Positions 35,676 through 47,261 are shown, numbered from the stretch's first letter. The stretch: DNA of 64,000 bases from Enterococcus sp. BWR-S5 (GCF_016745255.1 NZ_JADOEQ010000003.1:62001-126000); one strand, 5' to 3'. A program made the numbers and translations. The notes: generated by a model from the letters alone, not told the origin.

Positions 35676-36773
35676 ATGAAGAAAAATGTATTAATTATAG
35701 GCTTAGGCCTAATCGGAAGTTCCTTGGCTTTAGCTATAAAAAAGAGTCATCCGGAGGTAACAATCACCGGAATAGATATTCAAGAGGAGTCAGAAGCGTT
35801 TGCTCTGAAACGAGGCATTATTGATGCTCGAACGACTTCTATGGAAACAGCAGCAAAATCAGCAGATGTCATTTTACTTTGTTCTCCTGTAGAGATTGTG
35901 AAGCAGCAGTTAACAGCCTTGAGCATGCTGACCTTGAAAGAAAATGTAATTATCAGCGATGTAGGCAGTACGAAAAAAGAAATCGTTGAAACTGCTGTTG
36001 AACTAGGGATGAACACTTTCATTGGTGGTCATCCAATGGCTGGTTCCCATAAATCTGGTGTCACAGCAGGCGATGAGCGGTTGTTTGAAAATGCCTACTA
36101 TATCATGACACCCAGTCCATTAGCTGATGTCAAAAAAATCAATGAGCTAAAGGAACTTTTAAAAGGTACTCAGGCGAAGTTTGTGACGCTTGAACCTGAG
36201 GAGCACGATAAGATTACCGGTATGCTTAGCCATTTACCGCATGTAATTGCTGCAGGACTTGTGAATCAAAGCAAGGTTTTCAATGCTGCGCATCCGCGTG
36301 CGAAGCAGCTGGCCGCCGGTGGTTTTAGAGATATTACCAGAATTGCTTCCTCTGATCCGCAGATGTGGACAGATATCTTATTAAATAATAAAACCATCTT
36401 ATTGGAGCTGATAGCAGAATGGCAATCGGAGATGTCACATGTGTCAAGCTGGCTAGAATCAAATAATCAGGAAGCGATTTTTCAGTTCTTTTATGAAGCC
36501 AAAGAAACTAGAAATCAAATGCCTGTGCATAAAGAAGGCGCAATTCCGGCGTTCTATGATTTATTTGTAGATATTCCCGATGTTCCAGGTGTTATTGCGG
36601 AGGTAACCGGTATCTTAGGTAAGAAGAAGCTATCTCTTATCAATTTAAAGATTCTTGAAACAAGAGAAGACATCTTTGGAATCCTTCAGCTGACATTTAA
36701 GCGAAAAGAAGATTTGGAAAAGGCAAAAGAAACACTGGAAAAAGAGACAAGCTATCTGTGTTACGAGAAATAA
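35676..36773 (+). CDS. tyrA: Prephenate dehydrogenase with ACT domain
   Basis: Oxidative decarboxylation of prephenate to 4-hydroxyphenylpyruvate, the Tyr branch. NAD loop GLGLIGSSLA (residues 9-18), the substrate site GGHPMAGSHKSGV and the ACT domain from about residue 293 (FYDLFVDIPDVPGVIAEVTGILG), which usually carries Tyr feedback. 365 aa. No chorismate mutase domain is fused, so that enzyme must be encoded elsewhere. Confidence 0.94.
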   Translation: MKKNVLIIGLGLIGSSLALAIKKSHPEVTITGIDIQEESEAFALKRGIIDARTTSMETAAKSADVILLCSPVEIVKQQLTALSMLTLKENVIISDVGSTKKEIVETAVELGMNTFIGGHPMAGSHKSGVTAGDERLFENAYYIMTPSPLADVKKINELKELLKGTQAKFVTLEPEEHDKITGMLSHLPHVIAAGLVNQSKVFNAAHPRAKQLAAGGFRDITRIASSDPQMWTDILLNNKTILLELIAEWQSEMSHVSSWLESNNQEAIFQFFYEAKETRNQMPVHKEGAIPAFYDLFVDIPDVPGVIAEVTGILGKKKLSLINLKILETREDIFGILQLTFKRKEDLEKAKETLEKETSYLCYEK

Positions 36774-36776
36774 TAA

Positions 36777-36804
36777 TTGAATCTATCATTTAGTAACCTA
36801 TAAA
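36777..36804 (+). promoter_or_regulatory. Possible internal promoter before aroA
   Basis: TTGAAT (36777-36782), 16 bases, TATAAA (36799-36804), in the 130-base gap between tyrA and aroA. This is the only sizeable gap in the operon and could give attenuation-independent expression of aroA-aroK-pheA. Confidence 0.4.
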
Positions 36805-36873
36805 AAATGAAGAGTGAATAATGAAGTCTTACTTAATCAAGGGAAAGTAACAGAAAACTATTTTCTTTATTGA

Positions 36874-38196
<1,323 letters not shown>

Positions 38197-38700
38197 ATGA
38201 AGGGCATTACGCTAATTGGATTTATGGGAGCAGGAAAAACAACGGTTGGAAAGCTTCTTTCTAAACAAACCGGTATGGCACACATTGATTTTGATGACAA
38301 AATAGTGGAAGAAATAGGCATGACGATTCAGGAATATTTTGATTTAAATGGGGAAGCTGCATTTCGGGAAAAAGAAACGAAGGTCTTGAAAAAGTATATC
38401 GATCACAATTACGTGATTTCAACTGGCGGCGGCATCGTGATGCAGCAAGAAAATCGAGAGCTCTTAAAAGCAATGGCACCTGTCGTTTATTTAGAAACAA
38501 CACCGGAAGTATTCATTCCTAGATTGAAGAACGATCATACCACTGTCCGGCCACTTGTTGTATCGAAATCGCCGGAAGAAATTAAGCAGGTGTTTGAACC
38601 ACGTATCACCTTTTATAAAGAAACAGCCAGTATGATTGTCAGTACAGACCAGCGAACACCGGAAGAAATTGTTGAAGAAATCTTAGCGAATGTGAAGTAG
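38197..38700 (+). CDS. aroK: Shikimate kinase
   Basis: ATP-dependent 3-phosphorylation of shikimate. P-loop GFMGAGKTTVGK (residues 7-18), DFDDKIVE for shikimate binding, ISTGGGIV and the C-terminal region with RPLVV..R..FYKETA; 167 aa. ATG directly follows the aroA stop with AGGAGG just upstream. Confidence 0.95.
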   Translation: MKGITLIGFMGAGKTTVGKLLSKQTGMAHIDFDDKIVEEIGMTIQEYFDLNGEAAFREKETKVLKKYIDHNYVISTGGGIVMQQENRELLKAMAPVVYLETTPEVFIPRLKNDHTTVRPLVVSKSPEEIKQVFEPRITFYKETASMIVSTDQRTPEEIVEEILANVK

Positions 38701-38708
38701 GTGAAGCG

Positions 38709-39560
38709 ATGAAGGTTGGTTATCTTGGGCCGGAGAGCTCATTCACACATACAGCAACAAAAACAGCATTTCCAAATGAAACATTAGTGCCTTTTCACTC
38801 AATTCCCGCCTGTATTAAGGCCGTAGAGTTTAAAGAGGTCGATTTAGGCGTTGTGCCAATAGAGAACACCTTGGAAGGGTCTGTCAATACCACTGTTGAT
38901 TACCTTTTTCACCAAAGTACCATTCCTGTTGGCGCAGAAATTGTGCTGCCGATTTTTCAACAGCTGATGGTCAGCAAGGAAAATCAGAAAAGCTGGAGAG
39001 AAGTTACTCGGATATTGTCCCATCCTCAAGCATTAGCACAGTCACAGGCATTCTTAAACAAGTATTTTCCAGATGCGGAGCTGGAACAGACACCGTCAAC
39101 CGCATATGCTGCAAATTTTGTTTCTGAGCATCCGCAGCGAAAAATTGCGGCAATTGCCCCGAAGCTTTCTGCGGAAACCTATAATTTGGCGATTGTGAAA
39201 GAGGACATTCAAGATGTAGCAATTAATCGAACCAGATTTTGGGTGATTGGTTCAGAAAAGGTGGACCTTCCTCATATGCCTGTCGAAAAACGAAAAATGA
39301 CATTGGCAATCACCATGCCGAACAATATGCCGGGAGCCCTTCACAAAGCATTGTCAGCCTTCAGCTGGCGCGAGATAGATTTAAGCAAGATAGAGTCTCG
39401 ACCTTTAAAAACAGCATTGGGAGAGTATTTTTTCTTGATTGACCTTATTTCGGAAAAGCCTGTTGAGCTGATTCAGTTTGCTTTACAGGAAATTCAGCTG
39501 ATGGGTGGAGAGGTCAAGGTATTTGGAAATTATAATATTCATCCCATTCATGGAATATAA
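38709..39560 (+). CDS. pheA: Prephenate dehydratase
   Basis: Decarboxylating dehydration of prephenate to phenylpyruvate, the Phe branch. LGPESSFTHTA at the start, VPIENTLEGSVNTTVDYL, NRTRFWVIG (the TRF motif) and a C-terminal ACT domain (MTLAITMPNNMPGALHKALSAF, ESRPLKTALGEYFFLID) for Phe feedback; 283 aa and no chorismate mutase domain. It closes the operon, followed by a terminator. Confidence 0.95.
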   Translation: MKVGYLGPESSFTHTATKTAFPNETLVPFHSIPACIKAVEFKEVDLGVVPIENTLEGSVNTTVDYLFHQSTIPVGAEIVLPIFQQLMVSKENQKSWREVTRILSHPQALAQSQAFLNKYFPDAELEQTPSTAYAANFVSEHPQRKIAAIAPKLSAETYNLAIVKEDIQDVAINRTRFWVIGSEKVDLPHMPVEKRKMTLAITMPNNMPGALHKALSAFSWREIDLSKIESRPLKTALGEYFFLIDLISEKPVELIQFALQEIQLMGGEVKVFGNYNIHPIHGI

Positions 39561-39585
39561 AGATCTGAAAAGGTCTTTTTATTTT
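39559..39585 (+). terminator. Terminator of the aromatic operon
   Basis: Seven-bp stem AAAGATC (39559-39565) / GGTCTTT (39572-39578) with one G-U, loop TGAAAA, then TTATTTTTC. It begins inside the pheA stop codon. Modest but correctly placed. Confidence 0.7.
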
Positions 39586-39670
39586 TCTTTAAAATCACTG
39601 TCTATGAAAGACTTTTTTCATGAAATAGGGTATGCTTATTTCTGAAAGCTAAAAAAGGTGGCGTAAAATA

Positions 39671-40828
39671 ATGAGTAGAATGGATCGATATAAACATATA
39701 CATAAAGAATCCGATAAGGAAGAAAAACAAACGGGCTTCAATCCAAGAAAATCAAAAGAGACTGGGCGTTTCGATGAACGCTATGACAATCAATATAATG
39801 ATGAATATTATCAACAGTCACAGCAAGTGGATGAAGATAGAAATCATGCATACCAACGAGCTACTTATTCAGAAAACAATGGGGCTTCGATACCTCCCAA
39901 AAAACCGATAAAACCCAAAAAAGTGAAGAAGCGTGGAAAAAGAAGGTGGCTTAGATGGCTATTACTGGCGCTGTTTCTTTTAATCGTGCTTCCGGTCGTC
40001 TTTTTCTTTAAGGGTAAATATGCTGCTGAGAATGATACGTCTTTGCCTAAAGAAGCAGCGGAGGCGTTTAACGGAGTAACCAGCGCGGATGGCTCGAAAA
40101 ACATTCTGCTTCTTGGAAGTGACACACGAGGTGAGGATGCCGGGCGAGCAGATACAATCATGGTCTTGCAGCTGGATGGTCCCTCAGGAAAACCTAAGCT
40201 GATCTCCTTCATGAGAGATACCTTTGTAGATATCCCGGGATATGATGCAAACAAGATTAATGCTTCTTATGCTTTGGGCGGCGCTGAATTGGTTCGTCAA
40301 ACCTTGGCTCAAAATTTTGGAATAGACTGTAAGTATTACGCTAAGGTTGACTTCCAAAGTTTTGAAAAGGTTATTGATTCGTTGTTCCCTAGCGGTGTCA
40401 AAATTGATGCTGAAAAAGATATTAATTTGGATGGCGTTGATATTGCTCAAGGCAATCAAAAAATGGATGGCCATGTGCTGCTTCAATATGCGCGCTTCCG
40501 GATGGATGAAGAGGGAGACTTTGGCCGTGTCAGACGACAACAGCAAGTAATGTCTGCGGTTATTTCCCAATTGAAGAACCCGCTTGTTTTGTTGCGTACT
40601 CCTGAATCAGCTGGTAAGCTGGTCGGATACATGGCGAATAATATCCCAATGAGTTATCTTTTGATGAATGGTCCTTCCTTAGCGCTAAAAGGAGCATCTG
40701 GAATTGACCGCCTAGCGGTTCCAATTGAAGGCTCTTGGGCAGATGGCTATTATGATTACGCCGGAAGTGTTTTAGAGATTGATTTTGGGATGAATCAACA
40801 AGCGATTCAGAATTTTTTAGCGAATTAG
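39671..40828 (+). CDS. LytR-CpsA-Psr family cell-wall protein
   Basis: 385-aa LCP protein that attaches teichoic acid-type or capsular polymers to peptidoglycan at the outer membrane face. It has a long charged cytoplasmic N-terminus (1-95, Lys/Arg-rich before the helix), one membrane helix (about 96-115, WLRWLLLALFLLIVLPVVFFF) and the LCP domain (ILLLGSDTRGEDAGRADTIMVLQL, SFMRDTFVDIPGYDANKINASYALGG, DFGRVRRQQQ). Own transcription unit between two terminators. Confidence 0.9.
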   Translation: MSRMDRYKHIHKESDKEEKQTGFNPRKSKETGRFDERYDNQYNDEYYQQSQQVDEDRNHAYQRATYSENNGASIPPKKPIKPKKVKKRGKRRWLRWLLLALFLLIVLPVVFFFKGKYAAENDTSLPKEAAEAFNGVTSADGSKNILLLGSDTRGEDAGRADTIMVLQLDGPSGKPKLISFMRDTFVDIPGYDANKINASYALGGAELVRQTLAQNFGIDCKYYAKVDFQSFEKVIDSLFPSGVKIDAEKDINLDGVDIAQGNQKMDGHVLLQYARFRMDEEGDFGRVRRQQQVMSAVISQLKNPLVLLRTPESAGKLVGYMANNIPMSYLLMNGPSLALKGASGIDRLAVPIEGSWADGYYDYAGSVLEIDFGMNQQAIQNFLAN

Positions 40829-40908
40829 CATGAAAAAGACAGTTTTCATCTATTTCAGAGTATGTTATATTTATTAAAGTTTAGAAAAATGAAACGAGGG
40901 TTTTTTAT

Positions 40909-41757
40909 ATGAAACTTGCGGTTGTAACTGACAGCACAGCTTATTTACCAGATAGAATCAAAAAGCATGAGGATTTGTTTATTATCCCAATCCCTGTCAT
41001 TTTAGATGGAAAGATTTATAATGAAGGAATAGATATTGAAGCAGATGAATATTATGGGTTATTAAATAGCAGTTCGGAATTTCCTACAACCTCGCAACCG
41101 GCGTTAGGAGAAGTAATAGAATTATACGAATCAATTGCGGCTAAAGGATATGATACCATTCTAAGCATCCATCTTTCGGCTGGAATATCAGGATTTGTCA
41201 GTACTTTATTTTCACTTAAAGGGAGTATAAAGGGAATTGATCTCCATCCTTATGATTCTAAGATAACCAGTATGCCAATGGGACATATGGTTGAAGTTGC
41301 TTTAGAAGGCGCTCAGAAGGAGACATCGATTGAAGAAATTCTTTCGAACCTGGATACGATAAGAGATAACACCTATGCGTATTTGATTGTTGAGGATTTG
41401 AATAATTTGGTACGAGGCGGACGTCTAACGAATGGGGCAGCTCTGATTGCTGGCCTACTAAAAATCAAACCGATTTTGACATTTGAAGATGGGAAAATTG
41501 TTTTGTTCGAAAAAATTCGTTCAACCAAAAAAGCATTTACCCGCTCAGAGCAGGTCATCGGTCAGCGAAATGCAGAAATTGAGCATCCTGTAAAGCTCTA
41601 TGTGATTCATGCCAACAATTTAACAGTGGCGGAAGAAGAAAAACAAAAGCTTCAAGCGCAGTATCCGCAAGCTGAAATTGAAATTGGTCATTTTGGTCCG
41701 GTTATCGGCACACATTTAGGGGAAAAGGCGATTGGAATCGCTATTTCAGCACAATAA
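40909..41757 (+). CDS. DegV family fatty-acid-binding protein
   Basis: 282-aa DegV protein. AVVTDSTAYLPDRIKK (residues 4-19), FPTTSQPALGEV and the second-domain EDLNNLVRGGRLTNGAALIAGLLKIKPIL are characteristic. Members (FakB in staphylococci) hold a fatty acid for the FakA kinase. No fakA is adjacent, so specificity is unknown. Cytoplasmic. Confidence 0.9.
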   Translation: MKLAVVTDSTAYLPDRIKKHEDLFIIPIPVILDGKIYNEGIDIEADEYYGLLNSSSEFPTTSQPALGEVIELYESIAAKGYDTILSIHLSAGISGFVSTLFSLKGSIKGIDLHPYDSKITSMPMGHMVEVALEGAQKETSIEEILSNLDTIRDNTYAYLIVEDLNNLVRGGRLTNGAALIAGLLKIKPILTFEDGKIVLFEKIRSTKKAFTRSEQVIGQRNAEIEHPVKLYVIHANNLTVAEEEKQKLQAQYPQAEIEIGHFGPVIGTHLGEKAIGIAISAQ

Positions 41758-41793
41758 TAAATAAAAAGAGAAATTATTCTTAGTTATTTGACT

Positions 41794-41840
41794 GACTGGG
41801 GAGTGCAGATGTAAAGCTGCTTTCCTCGGTCTTTCTTTTT
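41794..41840 (+). terminator. Terminator after degV
   Basis: Fifteen-base arms GACTGGGGAGTGCAG (41794-41808) and CTGCTTTCCTCGGTC (41817-41831) with 14 pairs including G-U, followed by TTTCTTTTT. Confidence 0.82.
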
Positions 41841-41979
41841 CGCTGAGTGATAGAGGACAAAAAAGCTTCGGACCTGTTTTTTCTTTGGTGCAGAAATAGT
41901 TCTACATAAGATAGATGTATGTTAAAATATTACAGTACATCTATTTTTCAGCAAATTGTTCATTGAAGGAGACTGATCG

Positions 41980-42189
41980 ATGAAACTCACAGAAGATAGA
42001 CTGCAGAAGGAAAAAATGAAACAAGTCCAACTGCTGGCAGCATACTATCAAGTGGTCAACCGTTTGCCTAAAGGGGAGAAACGGGATCAGATGATTCGAG
42101 ATATCTTGATTTCCAAAGATAAAATCAAAAAAATAAACCAGCGCTTAACAGAATTGGATCAGCAAAAAAGCGCGGCAAAGAAACAATAA
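41980..42189 (+). CDS. Small coiled-coil hypothetical protein
   Basis: 69-aa, highly charged, probably helical protein (KMKQVQLLAAYYQVVNRLPKG in the middle, ending QQKSAAKKQ). GAAGGAG precedes the ATG by about 9 bases. It looks like the small helical proteins often annotated as hypothetical in lactic acid bacteria. No function assigned. Confidence 0.6.
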   Translation: MKLTEDRLQKEKMKQVQLLAAYYQVVNRLPKGEKRDQMIRDILISKDKIKKINQRLTELDQQKSAAKKQ

Positions 42190-42229
42190 GAAAATAAGCC
42201 ATAGATACTAGAAGGAGGTTTTTCTTGTT

Positions 42230-42700
42230 TTGGATTTCTTCACGATAATTTTATTACTGTTTGTTATCATATTATATGCTTACTTGATACTGGTTAGAAA
42301 AAGCGTTCAACTATTTGCCAAGCGATCACCGGCACCGGCAATCATTGGTGTAGGCTTAGGTGCCATTTTTCTTTTGTTCGGGCTGTTCACACCTCAGACT
42401 TTAAATGATAAGATGCAGGATATCCTGACAGCTTGCTTGTTATTCAGCTTTTTACTTGATTGCAAAGGATTAGCAGATACTAGAATCATTACGAATTCTT
42501 TTGATAATCGCGGCATACAGTATTCTGAGCTGGAAAAAATTGTATTACAGGTCAAGGACCAGAATTTGAGCATGAACTATTTCCGAAATGGCCGCAGAGG
42601 TCCAATTTTACATTTTACGATGCCTTTAGATAATTTTCTGGCATTTCTTTCTGATAAGGTAGCAAAGGATTTAGAAATAGATATTGTAATTGAGGAATAA
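42230..42700 (+). CDS. Two-helix membrane protein with C-terminal domain
   Basis: 156-aa protein with hydrophobic helices at about residues 3-23 and 37-54 (possibly a third at 66-80), followed by a soluble domain (TNSFDNRGIQYSELEKIVLQVKDQNLSMNYFRNG) resembling small PH-like/DUF5673-type domains. Start TTG 42230 lies 11 bases after GAAGGAGG (42211-42218). It is 40 bases from the preceding small gene and probably in the same transcript. Function unknown. Confidence 0.6.
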   Translation: MDFFTIILLLFVIILYAYLILVRKSVQLFAKRSPAPAIIGVGLGAIFLLFGLFTPQTLNDKMQDILTACLLFSFLLDCKGLADTRIITNSFDNRGIQYSELEKIVLQVKDQNLSMNYFRNGRRGPILHFTMPLDNFLAFLSDKVAKDLEIDIVIEE

Positions 42701-42788
42701 CACAAACAATTTATTTTCCCTTAACTGAGCCATAGGTAGTTGGCAAGGTTGGGGGATTTTTTATTAAGATTCTCAGATAAACAGTAAA

Positions 42789-42814
42789 TGACAAATGATT
42801 TGTCAAATTTTTTT
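42789..42814 (+). terminator. Palindrome with T-run
   Basis: TGACAAAT-G-ATTTGTCA (42789-42805) is a perfect 17-base palindrome around a central G, followed by AATTTTTTT. It can act as a weak terminator (6-bp stem, 5-base loop) or as a protein-binding operator for the ABC-F gene downstream. Confidence 0.5.
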
Positions 42815-42898
42815 ATGCTAAAGTTTTGAAAAGAAATCCAGCTTCTTTTTTTACAGTTTTTTTGTTACAATGAATCAGAATGAAAAGGATGTGAACCT

Positions 42899-44791
42899 GT
42901 GAAGGAATTAAGAGTTGAACAGTTAACCAAAACATTTGGAGAGAAAACGCTATTTGATGACCTTTCCTTTTTGATCCACGAAAAGGATCGAATCGGGTTG
43001 ATTGGAATCAATGGAACAGGTAAAACAAGTTTACTGAATATACTTGCCGGAAAAGATTTTGGCGATGGCGATATCAATCCGGTTAAACAGGCAAAGGATT
43101 ATCGAATCGGCTATTTGTCTCAAGCCAATGAATTTGATCCGGAGCTGACAGTTGTTGAAGCAGTTTTTCAAGGGGATACGCCAATTATTCGTGCAGTGAA
43201 GGAATATGAGTTAGCCTTGCTGGCATTGAATCAAGATGGAATGAATGAAGCCGTACAAAAGCAATACGCTCGTGCCGAAGAAAACATGAATAAAGAAGAT
43301 GCGTGGTCTGCTGACACAAATGCAAAAATAATTCTTCAAAAGCTGGGAATCAGCACATTAGAAAAGAAAATCGGTACTTTATCCGGTGGTCAACAGAAAA
43401 GAGTCAGCTTAGCACAAACCTTGATTGAAGCACCGGATTTATTGTTGCTGGATGAGCCGACGAACCATTTGGACTACGAGGCAATCAGCTGGTTGGAAAA
43501 ATACCTGAAAAGCTATTCCGGAGCGCTGATGATGGTTACCCACGACCGGTATTTCTTAGATCGAATAACGAATCGAATTTTTGAACTTTCCTTTGGGAAG
43601 CTTCATGAGTATGTCGGAAATTATGAAGCATACATTGCTACTAAAGCTGAACGTGAGCGAGTAGAGGTGGAGCAGGAAACAAAAAGAAAGCAGTTGTTTA
43701 AGCAAGAACTGGCTTGGATGCGTGCAGGTGTACAGGCGAGAGGGACAAAACAGCAGGCACGTCAGGATCGTTTTCATGAGTTGAAGGAGAATCTTCATCA
43801 AGTGAAGACAACGGAATCCATTGACTTGAATTTGGCAACACAGCGTTTAGGCAAAAAGGTACTGGAAATCGAACATGGCTTTTACAGTATTGAAGGGAAA
43901 GAATTACTTACGGACTTTTCTCTGCTTATTCAGGCTGGGGAGCGAATCGGTATCACCGGAAAAAATGGTGCTGGCAAATCAACCTTGTTAAACCTGTTAG
44001 CTGGTCGGCTTACTTTAAATAGTGGAAACTACGTGATTGGTGAAACCGTACGTCTGGCCTACTACACACAGCAAAATGAGAAGATGGATCCTGAAAAGAG
44101 AATGATTGCTTATTTACAGGAGGCAGCCGAAGAAACCCGGACAGCGGATGGTCAAATGATTGGGGTTGCTGAGCTGTTGGAGCGCTTCCTCTTTCCGCGA
44201 TTTATGCATGGAACCAAGATTGGCAAGCTTTCCGGCGGAGAAAAACGCCGATTATATCTTTTGAAATTATTAATTGGTCAGCCCAATGTTCTTTTGCTGG
44301 ACGAACCGACCAATGATTTAGATATTGATACATTAACAGTATTGGAAGATTATATTCGTCAGTTTAGCGGCACTGTTATTGCCGTGTCTCATGATCGCTA
44401 TTTCCTCGATAAAACAGCGGATAAGCTGCTTGTTTTTAAGGGAGAGGCTGAGATTACGACATTTTATGGCGCAATGAGCGAATATTTGGCACAACAGACT
44501 GATGAGATGGCCGAAGTTAAGAAGGAAAAACCAGTTGCTGTTGCAGCTGAAGTTTCTGAGAAAAAGGAAAAAACGAAGCTAACCTACATGGAGCAAAAAG
44601 AGTGGGACGTTATTGAAGAGGAGATTGCAGCACTTGAGCAGGAGCAAGAAGAGGTTGCAGAAGAAATGAATCATCAAGGCGATAACTTTACTCGTCTTCA
44701 GGAGCTCCAAAAGCGATTGGATGAGTTGGAGCATCAGCTGGAAGAGAAAATTGAACGTTGGGATTATTTGAGTCAATATACAGACGATTAG
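42899..44791 (+). CDS. uup: ABC-F ATPase, Uup type
   Basis: 630-aa soluble tandem ATPase. Walker [10 protein letters not shown] and GKNGAGKST, signatures [15 protein letters not shown] and [15 protein letters not shown], Walker [13 protein letters not shown] and [12 protein letters not shown], an interdomain linker ([24 protein letters not shown]) and a C-terminal coiled coil (from about residue 560). This layout matches Uup, involved in ribosome or DNA-structure maintenance, rather than a resistance ABC-F. Start GTG 42899 is weakly supported (AAAGGATG). Confidence 0.85.
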   Translation: MKELRVEQLTKTFGEKTLFDDLSFLIHEKDRIGLIGINGTGKTSLLNILAGKDFGDGDINPVKQAKDYRIGYLSQANEFDPELTVVEAVFQGDTPIIRAVKEYELALLALNQDGMNEAVQKQYARAEENMNKEDAWSADTNAKIILQKLGISTLEKKIGTLSGGQQKRVSLAQTLIEAPDLLLLDEPTNHLDYEAISWLEKYLKSYSGALMMVTHDRYFLDRITNRIFELSFGKLHEYVGNYEAYIATKAERERVEVEQETKRKQLFKQELAWMRAGVQARGTKQQARQDRFHELKENLHQVKTTESIDLNLATQRLGKKVLEIEHGFYSIEGKELLTDFSLLIQAGERIGITGKNGAGKSTLLNLLAGRLTLNSGNYVIGETVRLAYYTQQNEKMDPEKRMIAYLQEAAEETRTADGQMIGVAELLERFLFPRFMHGTKIGKLSGGEKRRLYLLKLLIGQPNVLLLDEPTNDLDIDTLTVLEDYIRQFSGTVIAVSHDRYFLDKTADKLLVFKGEAEITTFYGAMSEYLAQQTDEMAEVKKEKPVAVAAEVSEKKEKTKLTYMEQKEWDVIEEEIAALEQEQEEVAEEMNHQGDNFTRLQELQKRLDELEHQLEEKIERWDYLSQYTDD

Positions 44792-44805
44792 CGGGAGGAA
44801 ATAGT

Positions 44806-45753
44806 ATGGAAAATGCGTATCTTGATTTAGGGAGAAAAATTTTAGAGGAAGGGCATTTCAAGGGTGACAGAACCGGAACAGGGACGAAAAGTATCTTCGG
44901 CTATCAGATGCGATTTGATTTATCAGAAGGCTTTCCTTTATTAACAACCAAAAGAGTACCCTTTGGTTTGATTAAAAGTGAACTTCTCTGGTTTCTTAAG
45001 GGAGACACAAATATTCGCTACCTGCTAGAGCATAACAATCACATTTGGGATGAGTGGGCTTTTGAGCGTTACATTAAGAGTGCTGACTATCAGGGACCGG
45101 ATATGACGGATTTTGGTCATCGTGTGTTGAAGGATGAAGAGTTCAAGGCTGCTTACGAAGAACAGCACAAGCTATTCTGCGAAAAGATTCTGAATGATCA
45201 AGAATTTGCGAATAAATATGGAGAATTAGGAAATATTTACGGAGCACAGTGGCGGCATTGGGAAACAAAGGATGGTTCGTTTATTGACCAGCTGCAAAAT
45301 GTTATCGACATGATTAAAACATCTCCAGACTCCCGCAGACTGATTGTTTCAGCGTGGAATCCAGAGGACGTTCCAACGATGGCACTTCCTCCCTGCCATA
45401 CCATGTTTCAGTTTTATGTGAATGACGGGAAATTGAGCTGTCAGCTATATCAAAGAAGTGCAGATGTGTTTCTAGGGGTTCCCTTCAATATCGCCAGCTA
45501 TGCCCTTCTGACCCATTTGATTGCCCATGAAACCGGCTTGGCTGTCGGCGAATTTGTTCACACCTTGGGCGATGCTCATTTGTATACGAATCATATTGAA
45601 CAAATGGAAGAACAGTTGACAAGAGACGTGCGTCAGGCGCCAAAGCTAATCTTGAATGAAGAAAAAGAATCTGTATTTGATTTTGAGATGGGTGATATTT
45701 CTTTAGAAGGATATGATCCGCATCCGACAATTAAAGCACCAATCGCAGTATAA
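44806..45753 (+). CDS. thyA: Thymidylate synthase
   Basis: Methylates dUMP to dTMP with methylene-tetrahydrofolate. 315 aa, the long form with the insert seen in Lactobacillus casei enzyme. The catalytic Cys lies in [26 protein letters not shown] and [23 protein letters not shown] are also present. ATG 44806 with GGGAGG at 44793-44798 is preferred over the longer open frame that overlaps uup. Confidence 0.97.
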   Translation: MENAYLDLGRKILEEGHFKGDRTGTGTKSIFGYQMRFDLSEGFPLLTTKRVPFGLIKSELLWFLKGDTNIRYLLEHNNHIWDEWAFERYIKSADYQGPDMTDFGHRVLKDEEFKAAYEEQHKLFCEKILNDQEFANKYGELGNIYGAQWRHWETKDGSFIDQLQNVIDMIKTSPDSRRLIVSAWNPEDVPTMALPPCHTMFQFYVNDGKLSCQLYQRSADVFLGVPFNIASYALLTHLIAHETGLAVGEFVHTLGDAHLYTNHIEQMEEQLTRDVRQAPKLILNEEKESVFDFEMGDISLEGYDPHPTIKAPIAV

Positions 45754-45775
45754 GAGTTGAAAGGAGTTAAGGTGT

Positions 45776-46270
45776 ATGTTAGCAGCTATATGGGCTCAAG
45801 ATGAGCAGGGGTTGATTGGTAAGGGGAATGTCCTTCCGTGGCATTTGCCGAATGATTTGAAATTCTTCAAAAAAATGACCGAGAACAACACGATTGTTAT
45901 GGGGAGAAAAACCTTTGAAGGAATGGGTGGAAAAGCTCTTCCAAATAGAAGAACAATTGTTTTAACGAGAGATCAAGCATATCAAGGTGAAGCAATTGAG
46001 GTGATGCATAGTGTTGATGAGGTTCTGCAGTTTGCCGAAGCCTTTTCCGGAATTACCTTTATCGCAGGTGGTGCAAATATCTATCAGGATTTTCTGCCCC
46101 ATTGTGATGTGTTGTATCGTACAGTTATTCATGAAACATTTGAAGGGGATACTGTGTTCCCTGAAATCAACTGGGACGAGTGGACTCTTATCAATACCAG
46201 TGAAGGCGAAGTTGATGAAAAAAATAAGTATTCTCATGATTTTGAGACGTATCAACGAAAAGCAACTTAG
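45776..46270 (+). CDS. dfrA: Dihydrofolate reductase
   Basis: Reduces dihydrofolate with NADPH, regenerating the cofactor consumed by ThyA just upstream. MLAAIWAQDEQGLIGKGNVLPWHLPNDLKFFKKMT, VMGRKTFEGMG and FIAGGANIYQDFLP define the fold; 164 aa. The acidic residue of the active site is Asp27 in LPNDLKFF. Twenty-two bases separate it from thyA, so they form an operon. Confidence 0.96.
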   Translation: MLAAIWAQDEQGLIGKGNVLPWHLPNDLKFFKKMTENNTIVMGRKTFEGMGGKALPNRRTIVLTRDQAYQGEAIEVMHSVDEVLQFAEAFSGITFIAGGANIYQDFLPHCDVLYRTVIHETFEGDTVFPEINWDEWTLINTSEGEVDEKNKYSHDFETYQRKAT

Positions 46271-46309
46271 TTATTCTGCTTATGGAGGACTGTGAAAGGA
46301 GAGATTGTG

Positions 46310-47149
46310 ATGAATATCGCTATCAACGGTTGCTCGATTCATTATGAGATTATTGGTACAGGGCGACCTGTACTATGTCTTCACGGATTTCCTGAGGATC
46401 ATGAGGTCATGCTGCATTGCATTGAACCTGCTTTTTCAGCGCTTGATGGTTATCAGCGAATCTATTTAGACCTACCCGGAATGGGAAAATCTACACCTTC
46501 TGAAGCGATTCAGACGGCAGATGATATGTTGGCGATTATTCAAGCATTTATTCAGCAGGTCATTAAGAATGAACCGTTTTTACTGGTTGGACAATCCTAT
46601 GGCGGCTATCTTTCTCTGGGGCTAACGCTGGTTGACCAAGAAAAGGTCGATGGGCTGTTTCTTTTGTGTCCATGTGTGAAGGCAGATAGACAGCATCGAA
46701 CGCTTCCTGAAAAGCAGCTTAGAGAGAGGCCTCAGTTTCTTGTAGAAGAAACTGAGGCAGCAGCCTTTTCTGACTTCATGGAAATGGCGGTTATTGCCAA
46801 TGAAAGGACTTGGACGAGCTATAAGAAAGACATTTTACCTGGTTTACTGAGAGCAGATGAAGGATTTGTAACGAACTATCAAGCCAATGGGTATGAATTA
46901 TCATTTGAATCAGCGTTCAATACAGTTGGTTTTGATAAACCGGTAACTTTCTTAACGGGCAGGCAGGATGATTGTGTGGGGTATCAAGATGCTTTTGCGT
47001 TGGTTCCTGCATTTTCTCGTGCCACATTTCTGGTAGTTGATAATGCCGGACATAACTTGCAAATTGAACAACCCGTTCTGTTTCAAGAAACATTTAAGAA
47101 ATGGTTGACACATGTTAACGAATCAAAAGAGAAGGGGACAGAAGTGTAG
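46310..47149 (+). CDS. Alpha/beta hydrolase
   Basis: 279-aa hydrolase. LCLHGFPEDHEVM (oxyanion region), VGQSYGGYLSLGL with the nucleophile Ser, an Asp in TGRQDDCVGYQDA and His in DNAGHNLQIEQP form the triad. It resembles proline-iminopeptidase-like or esterase members of the family; substrate unknown. ATG 46310 follows AAGGAG at 46296-46301. Likely the third gene of the thyA-dfrA transcript. Confidence 0.82.
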   Translation: MNIAINGCSIHYEIIGTGRPVLCLHGFPEDHEVMLHCIEPAFSALDGYQRIYLDLPGMGKSTPSEAIQTADDMLAIIQAFIQQVIKNEPFLLVGQSYGGYLSLGLTLVDQEKVDGLFLLCPCVKADRQHRTLPEKQLRERPQFLVEETEAAAFSDFMEMAVIANERTWTSYKKDILPGLLRADEGFVTNYQANGYELSFESAFNTVGFDKPVTFLTGRQDDCVGYQDAFALVPAFSRATFLVVDNAGHNLQIEQPVLFQETFKKWLTHVNESKEKGTEV

Positions 47150-47184
47150 TGTTGCTTCGATCCCATCGTTTATCTGGATTTCCA

Positions 47185-47226
47185 GAAGCTGAGACAAAAC
47201 TAGTTGAGTTTTGTCTCAGCTTCTTT
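47185..47226 (+). terminator. Terminator of the thyA-dfrA transcript
   Basis: Perfect 17-base arms GAAGCTGAGACAAAACT (47185-47201) / AGTTTTGTCTCAGCTTC (47207-47223), then TTT. Confidence 0.9.
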
Positions 47227-47237
47227 GCATAAAAAAA

Positions 47238-47261
47238 TCAGATTCCCAAAAGGAATCTGAT
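47238..47261 (-). terminator. Terminator after lexA
   Basis: Stem ATCAGATTCC (47238-47247) / GGAATCTGAT (47252-47261) with an A7 run to the left, which is a T-run in the minus-strand transcript of lexA. Confidence 0.9.

Noticed and set aside
42789-42805. Palindrome before the ABC-F gene as evidence of antibiotic-responsive attenuation
   Set aside because: No leader peptide or competing structure was found, and the ABC-F protein looks like the housekeeping Uup type.
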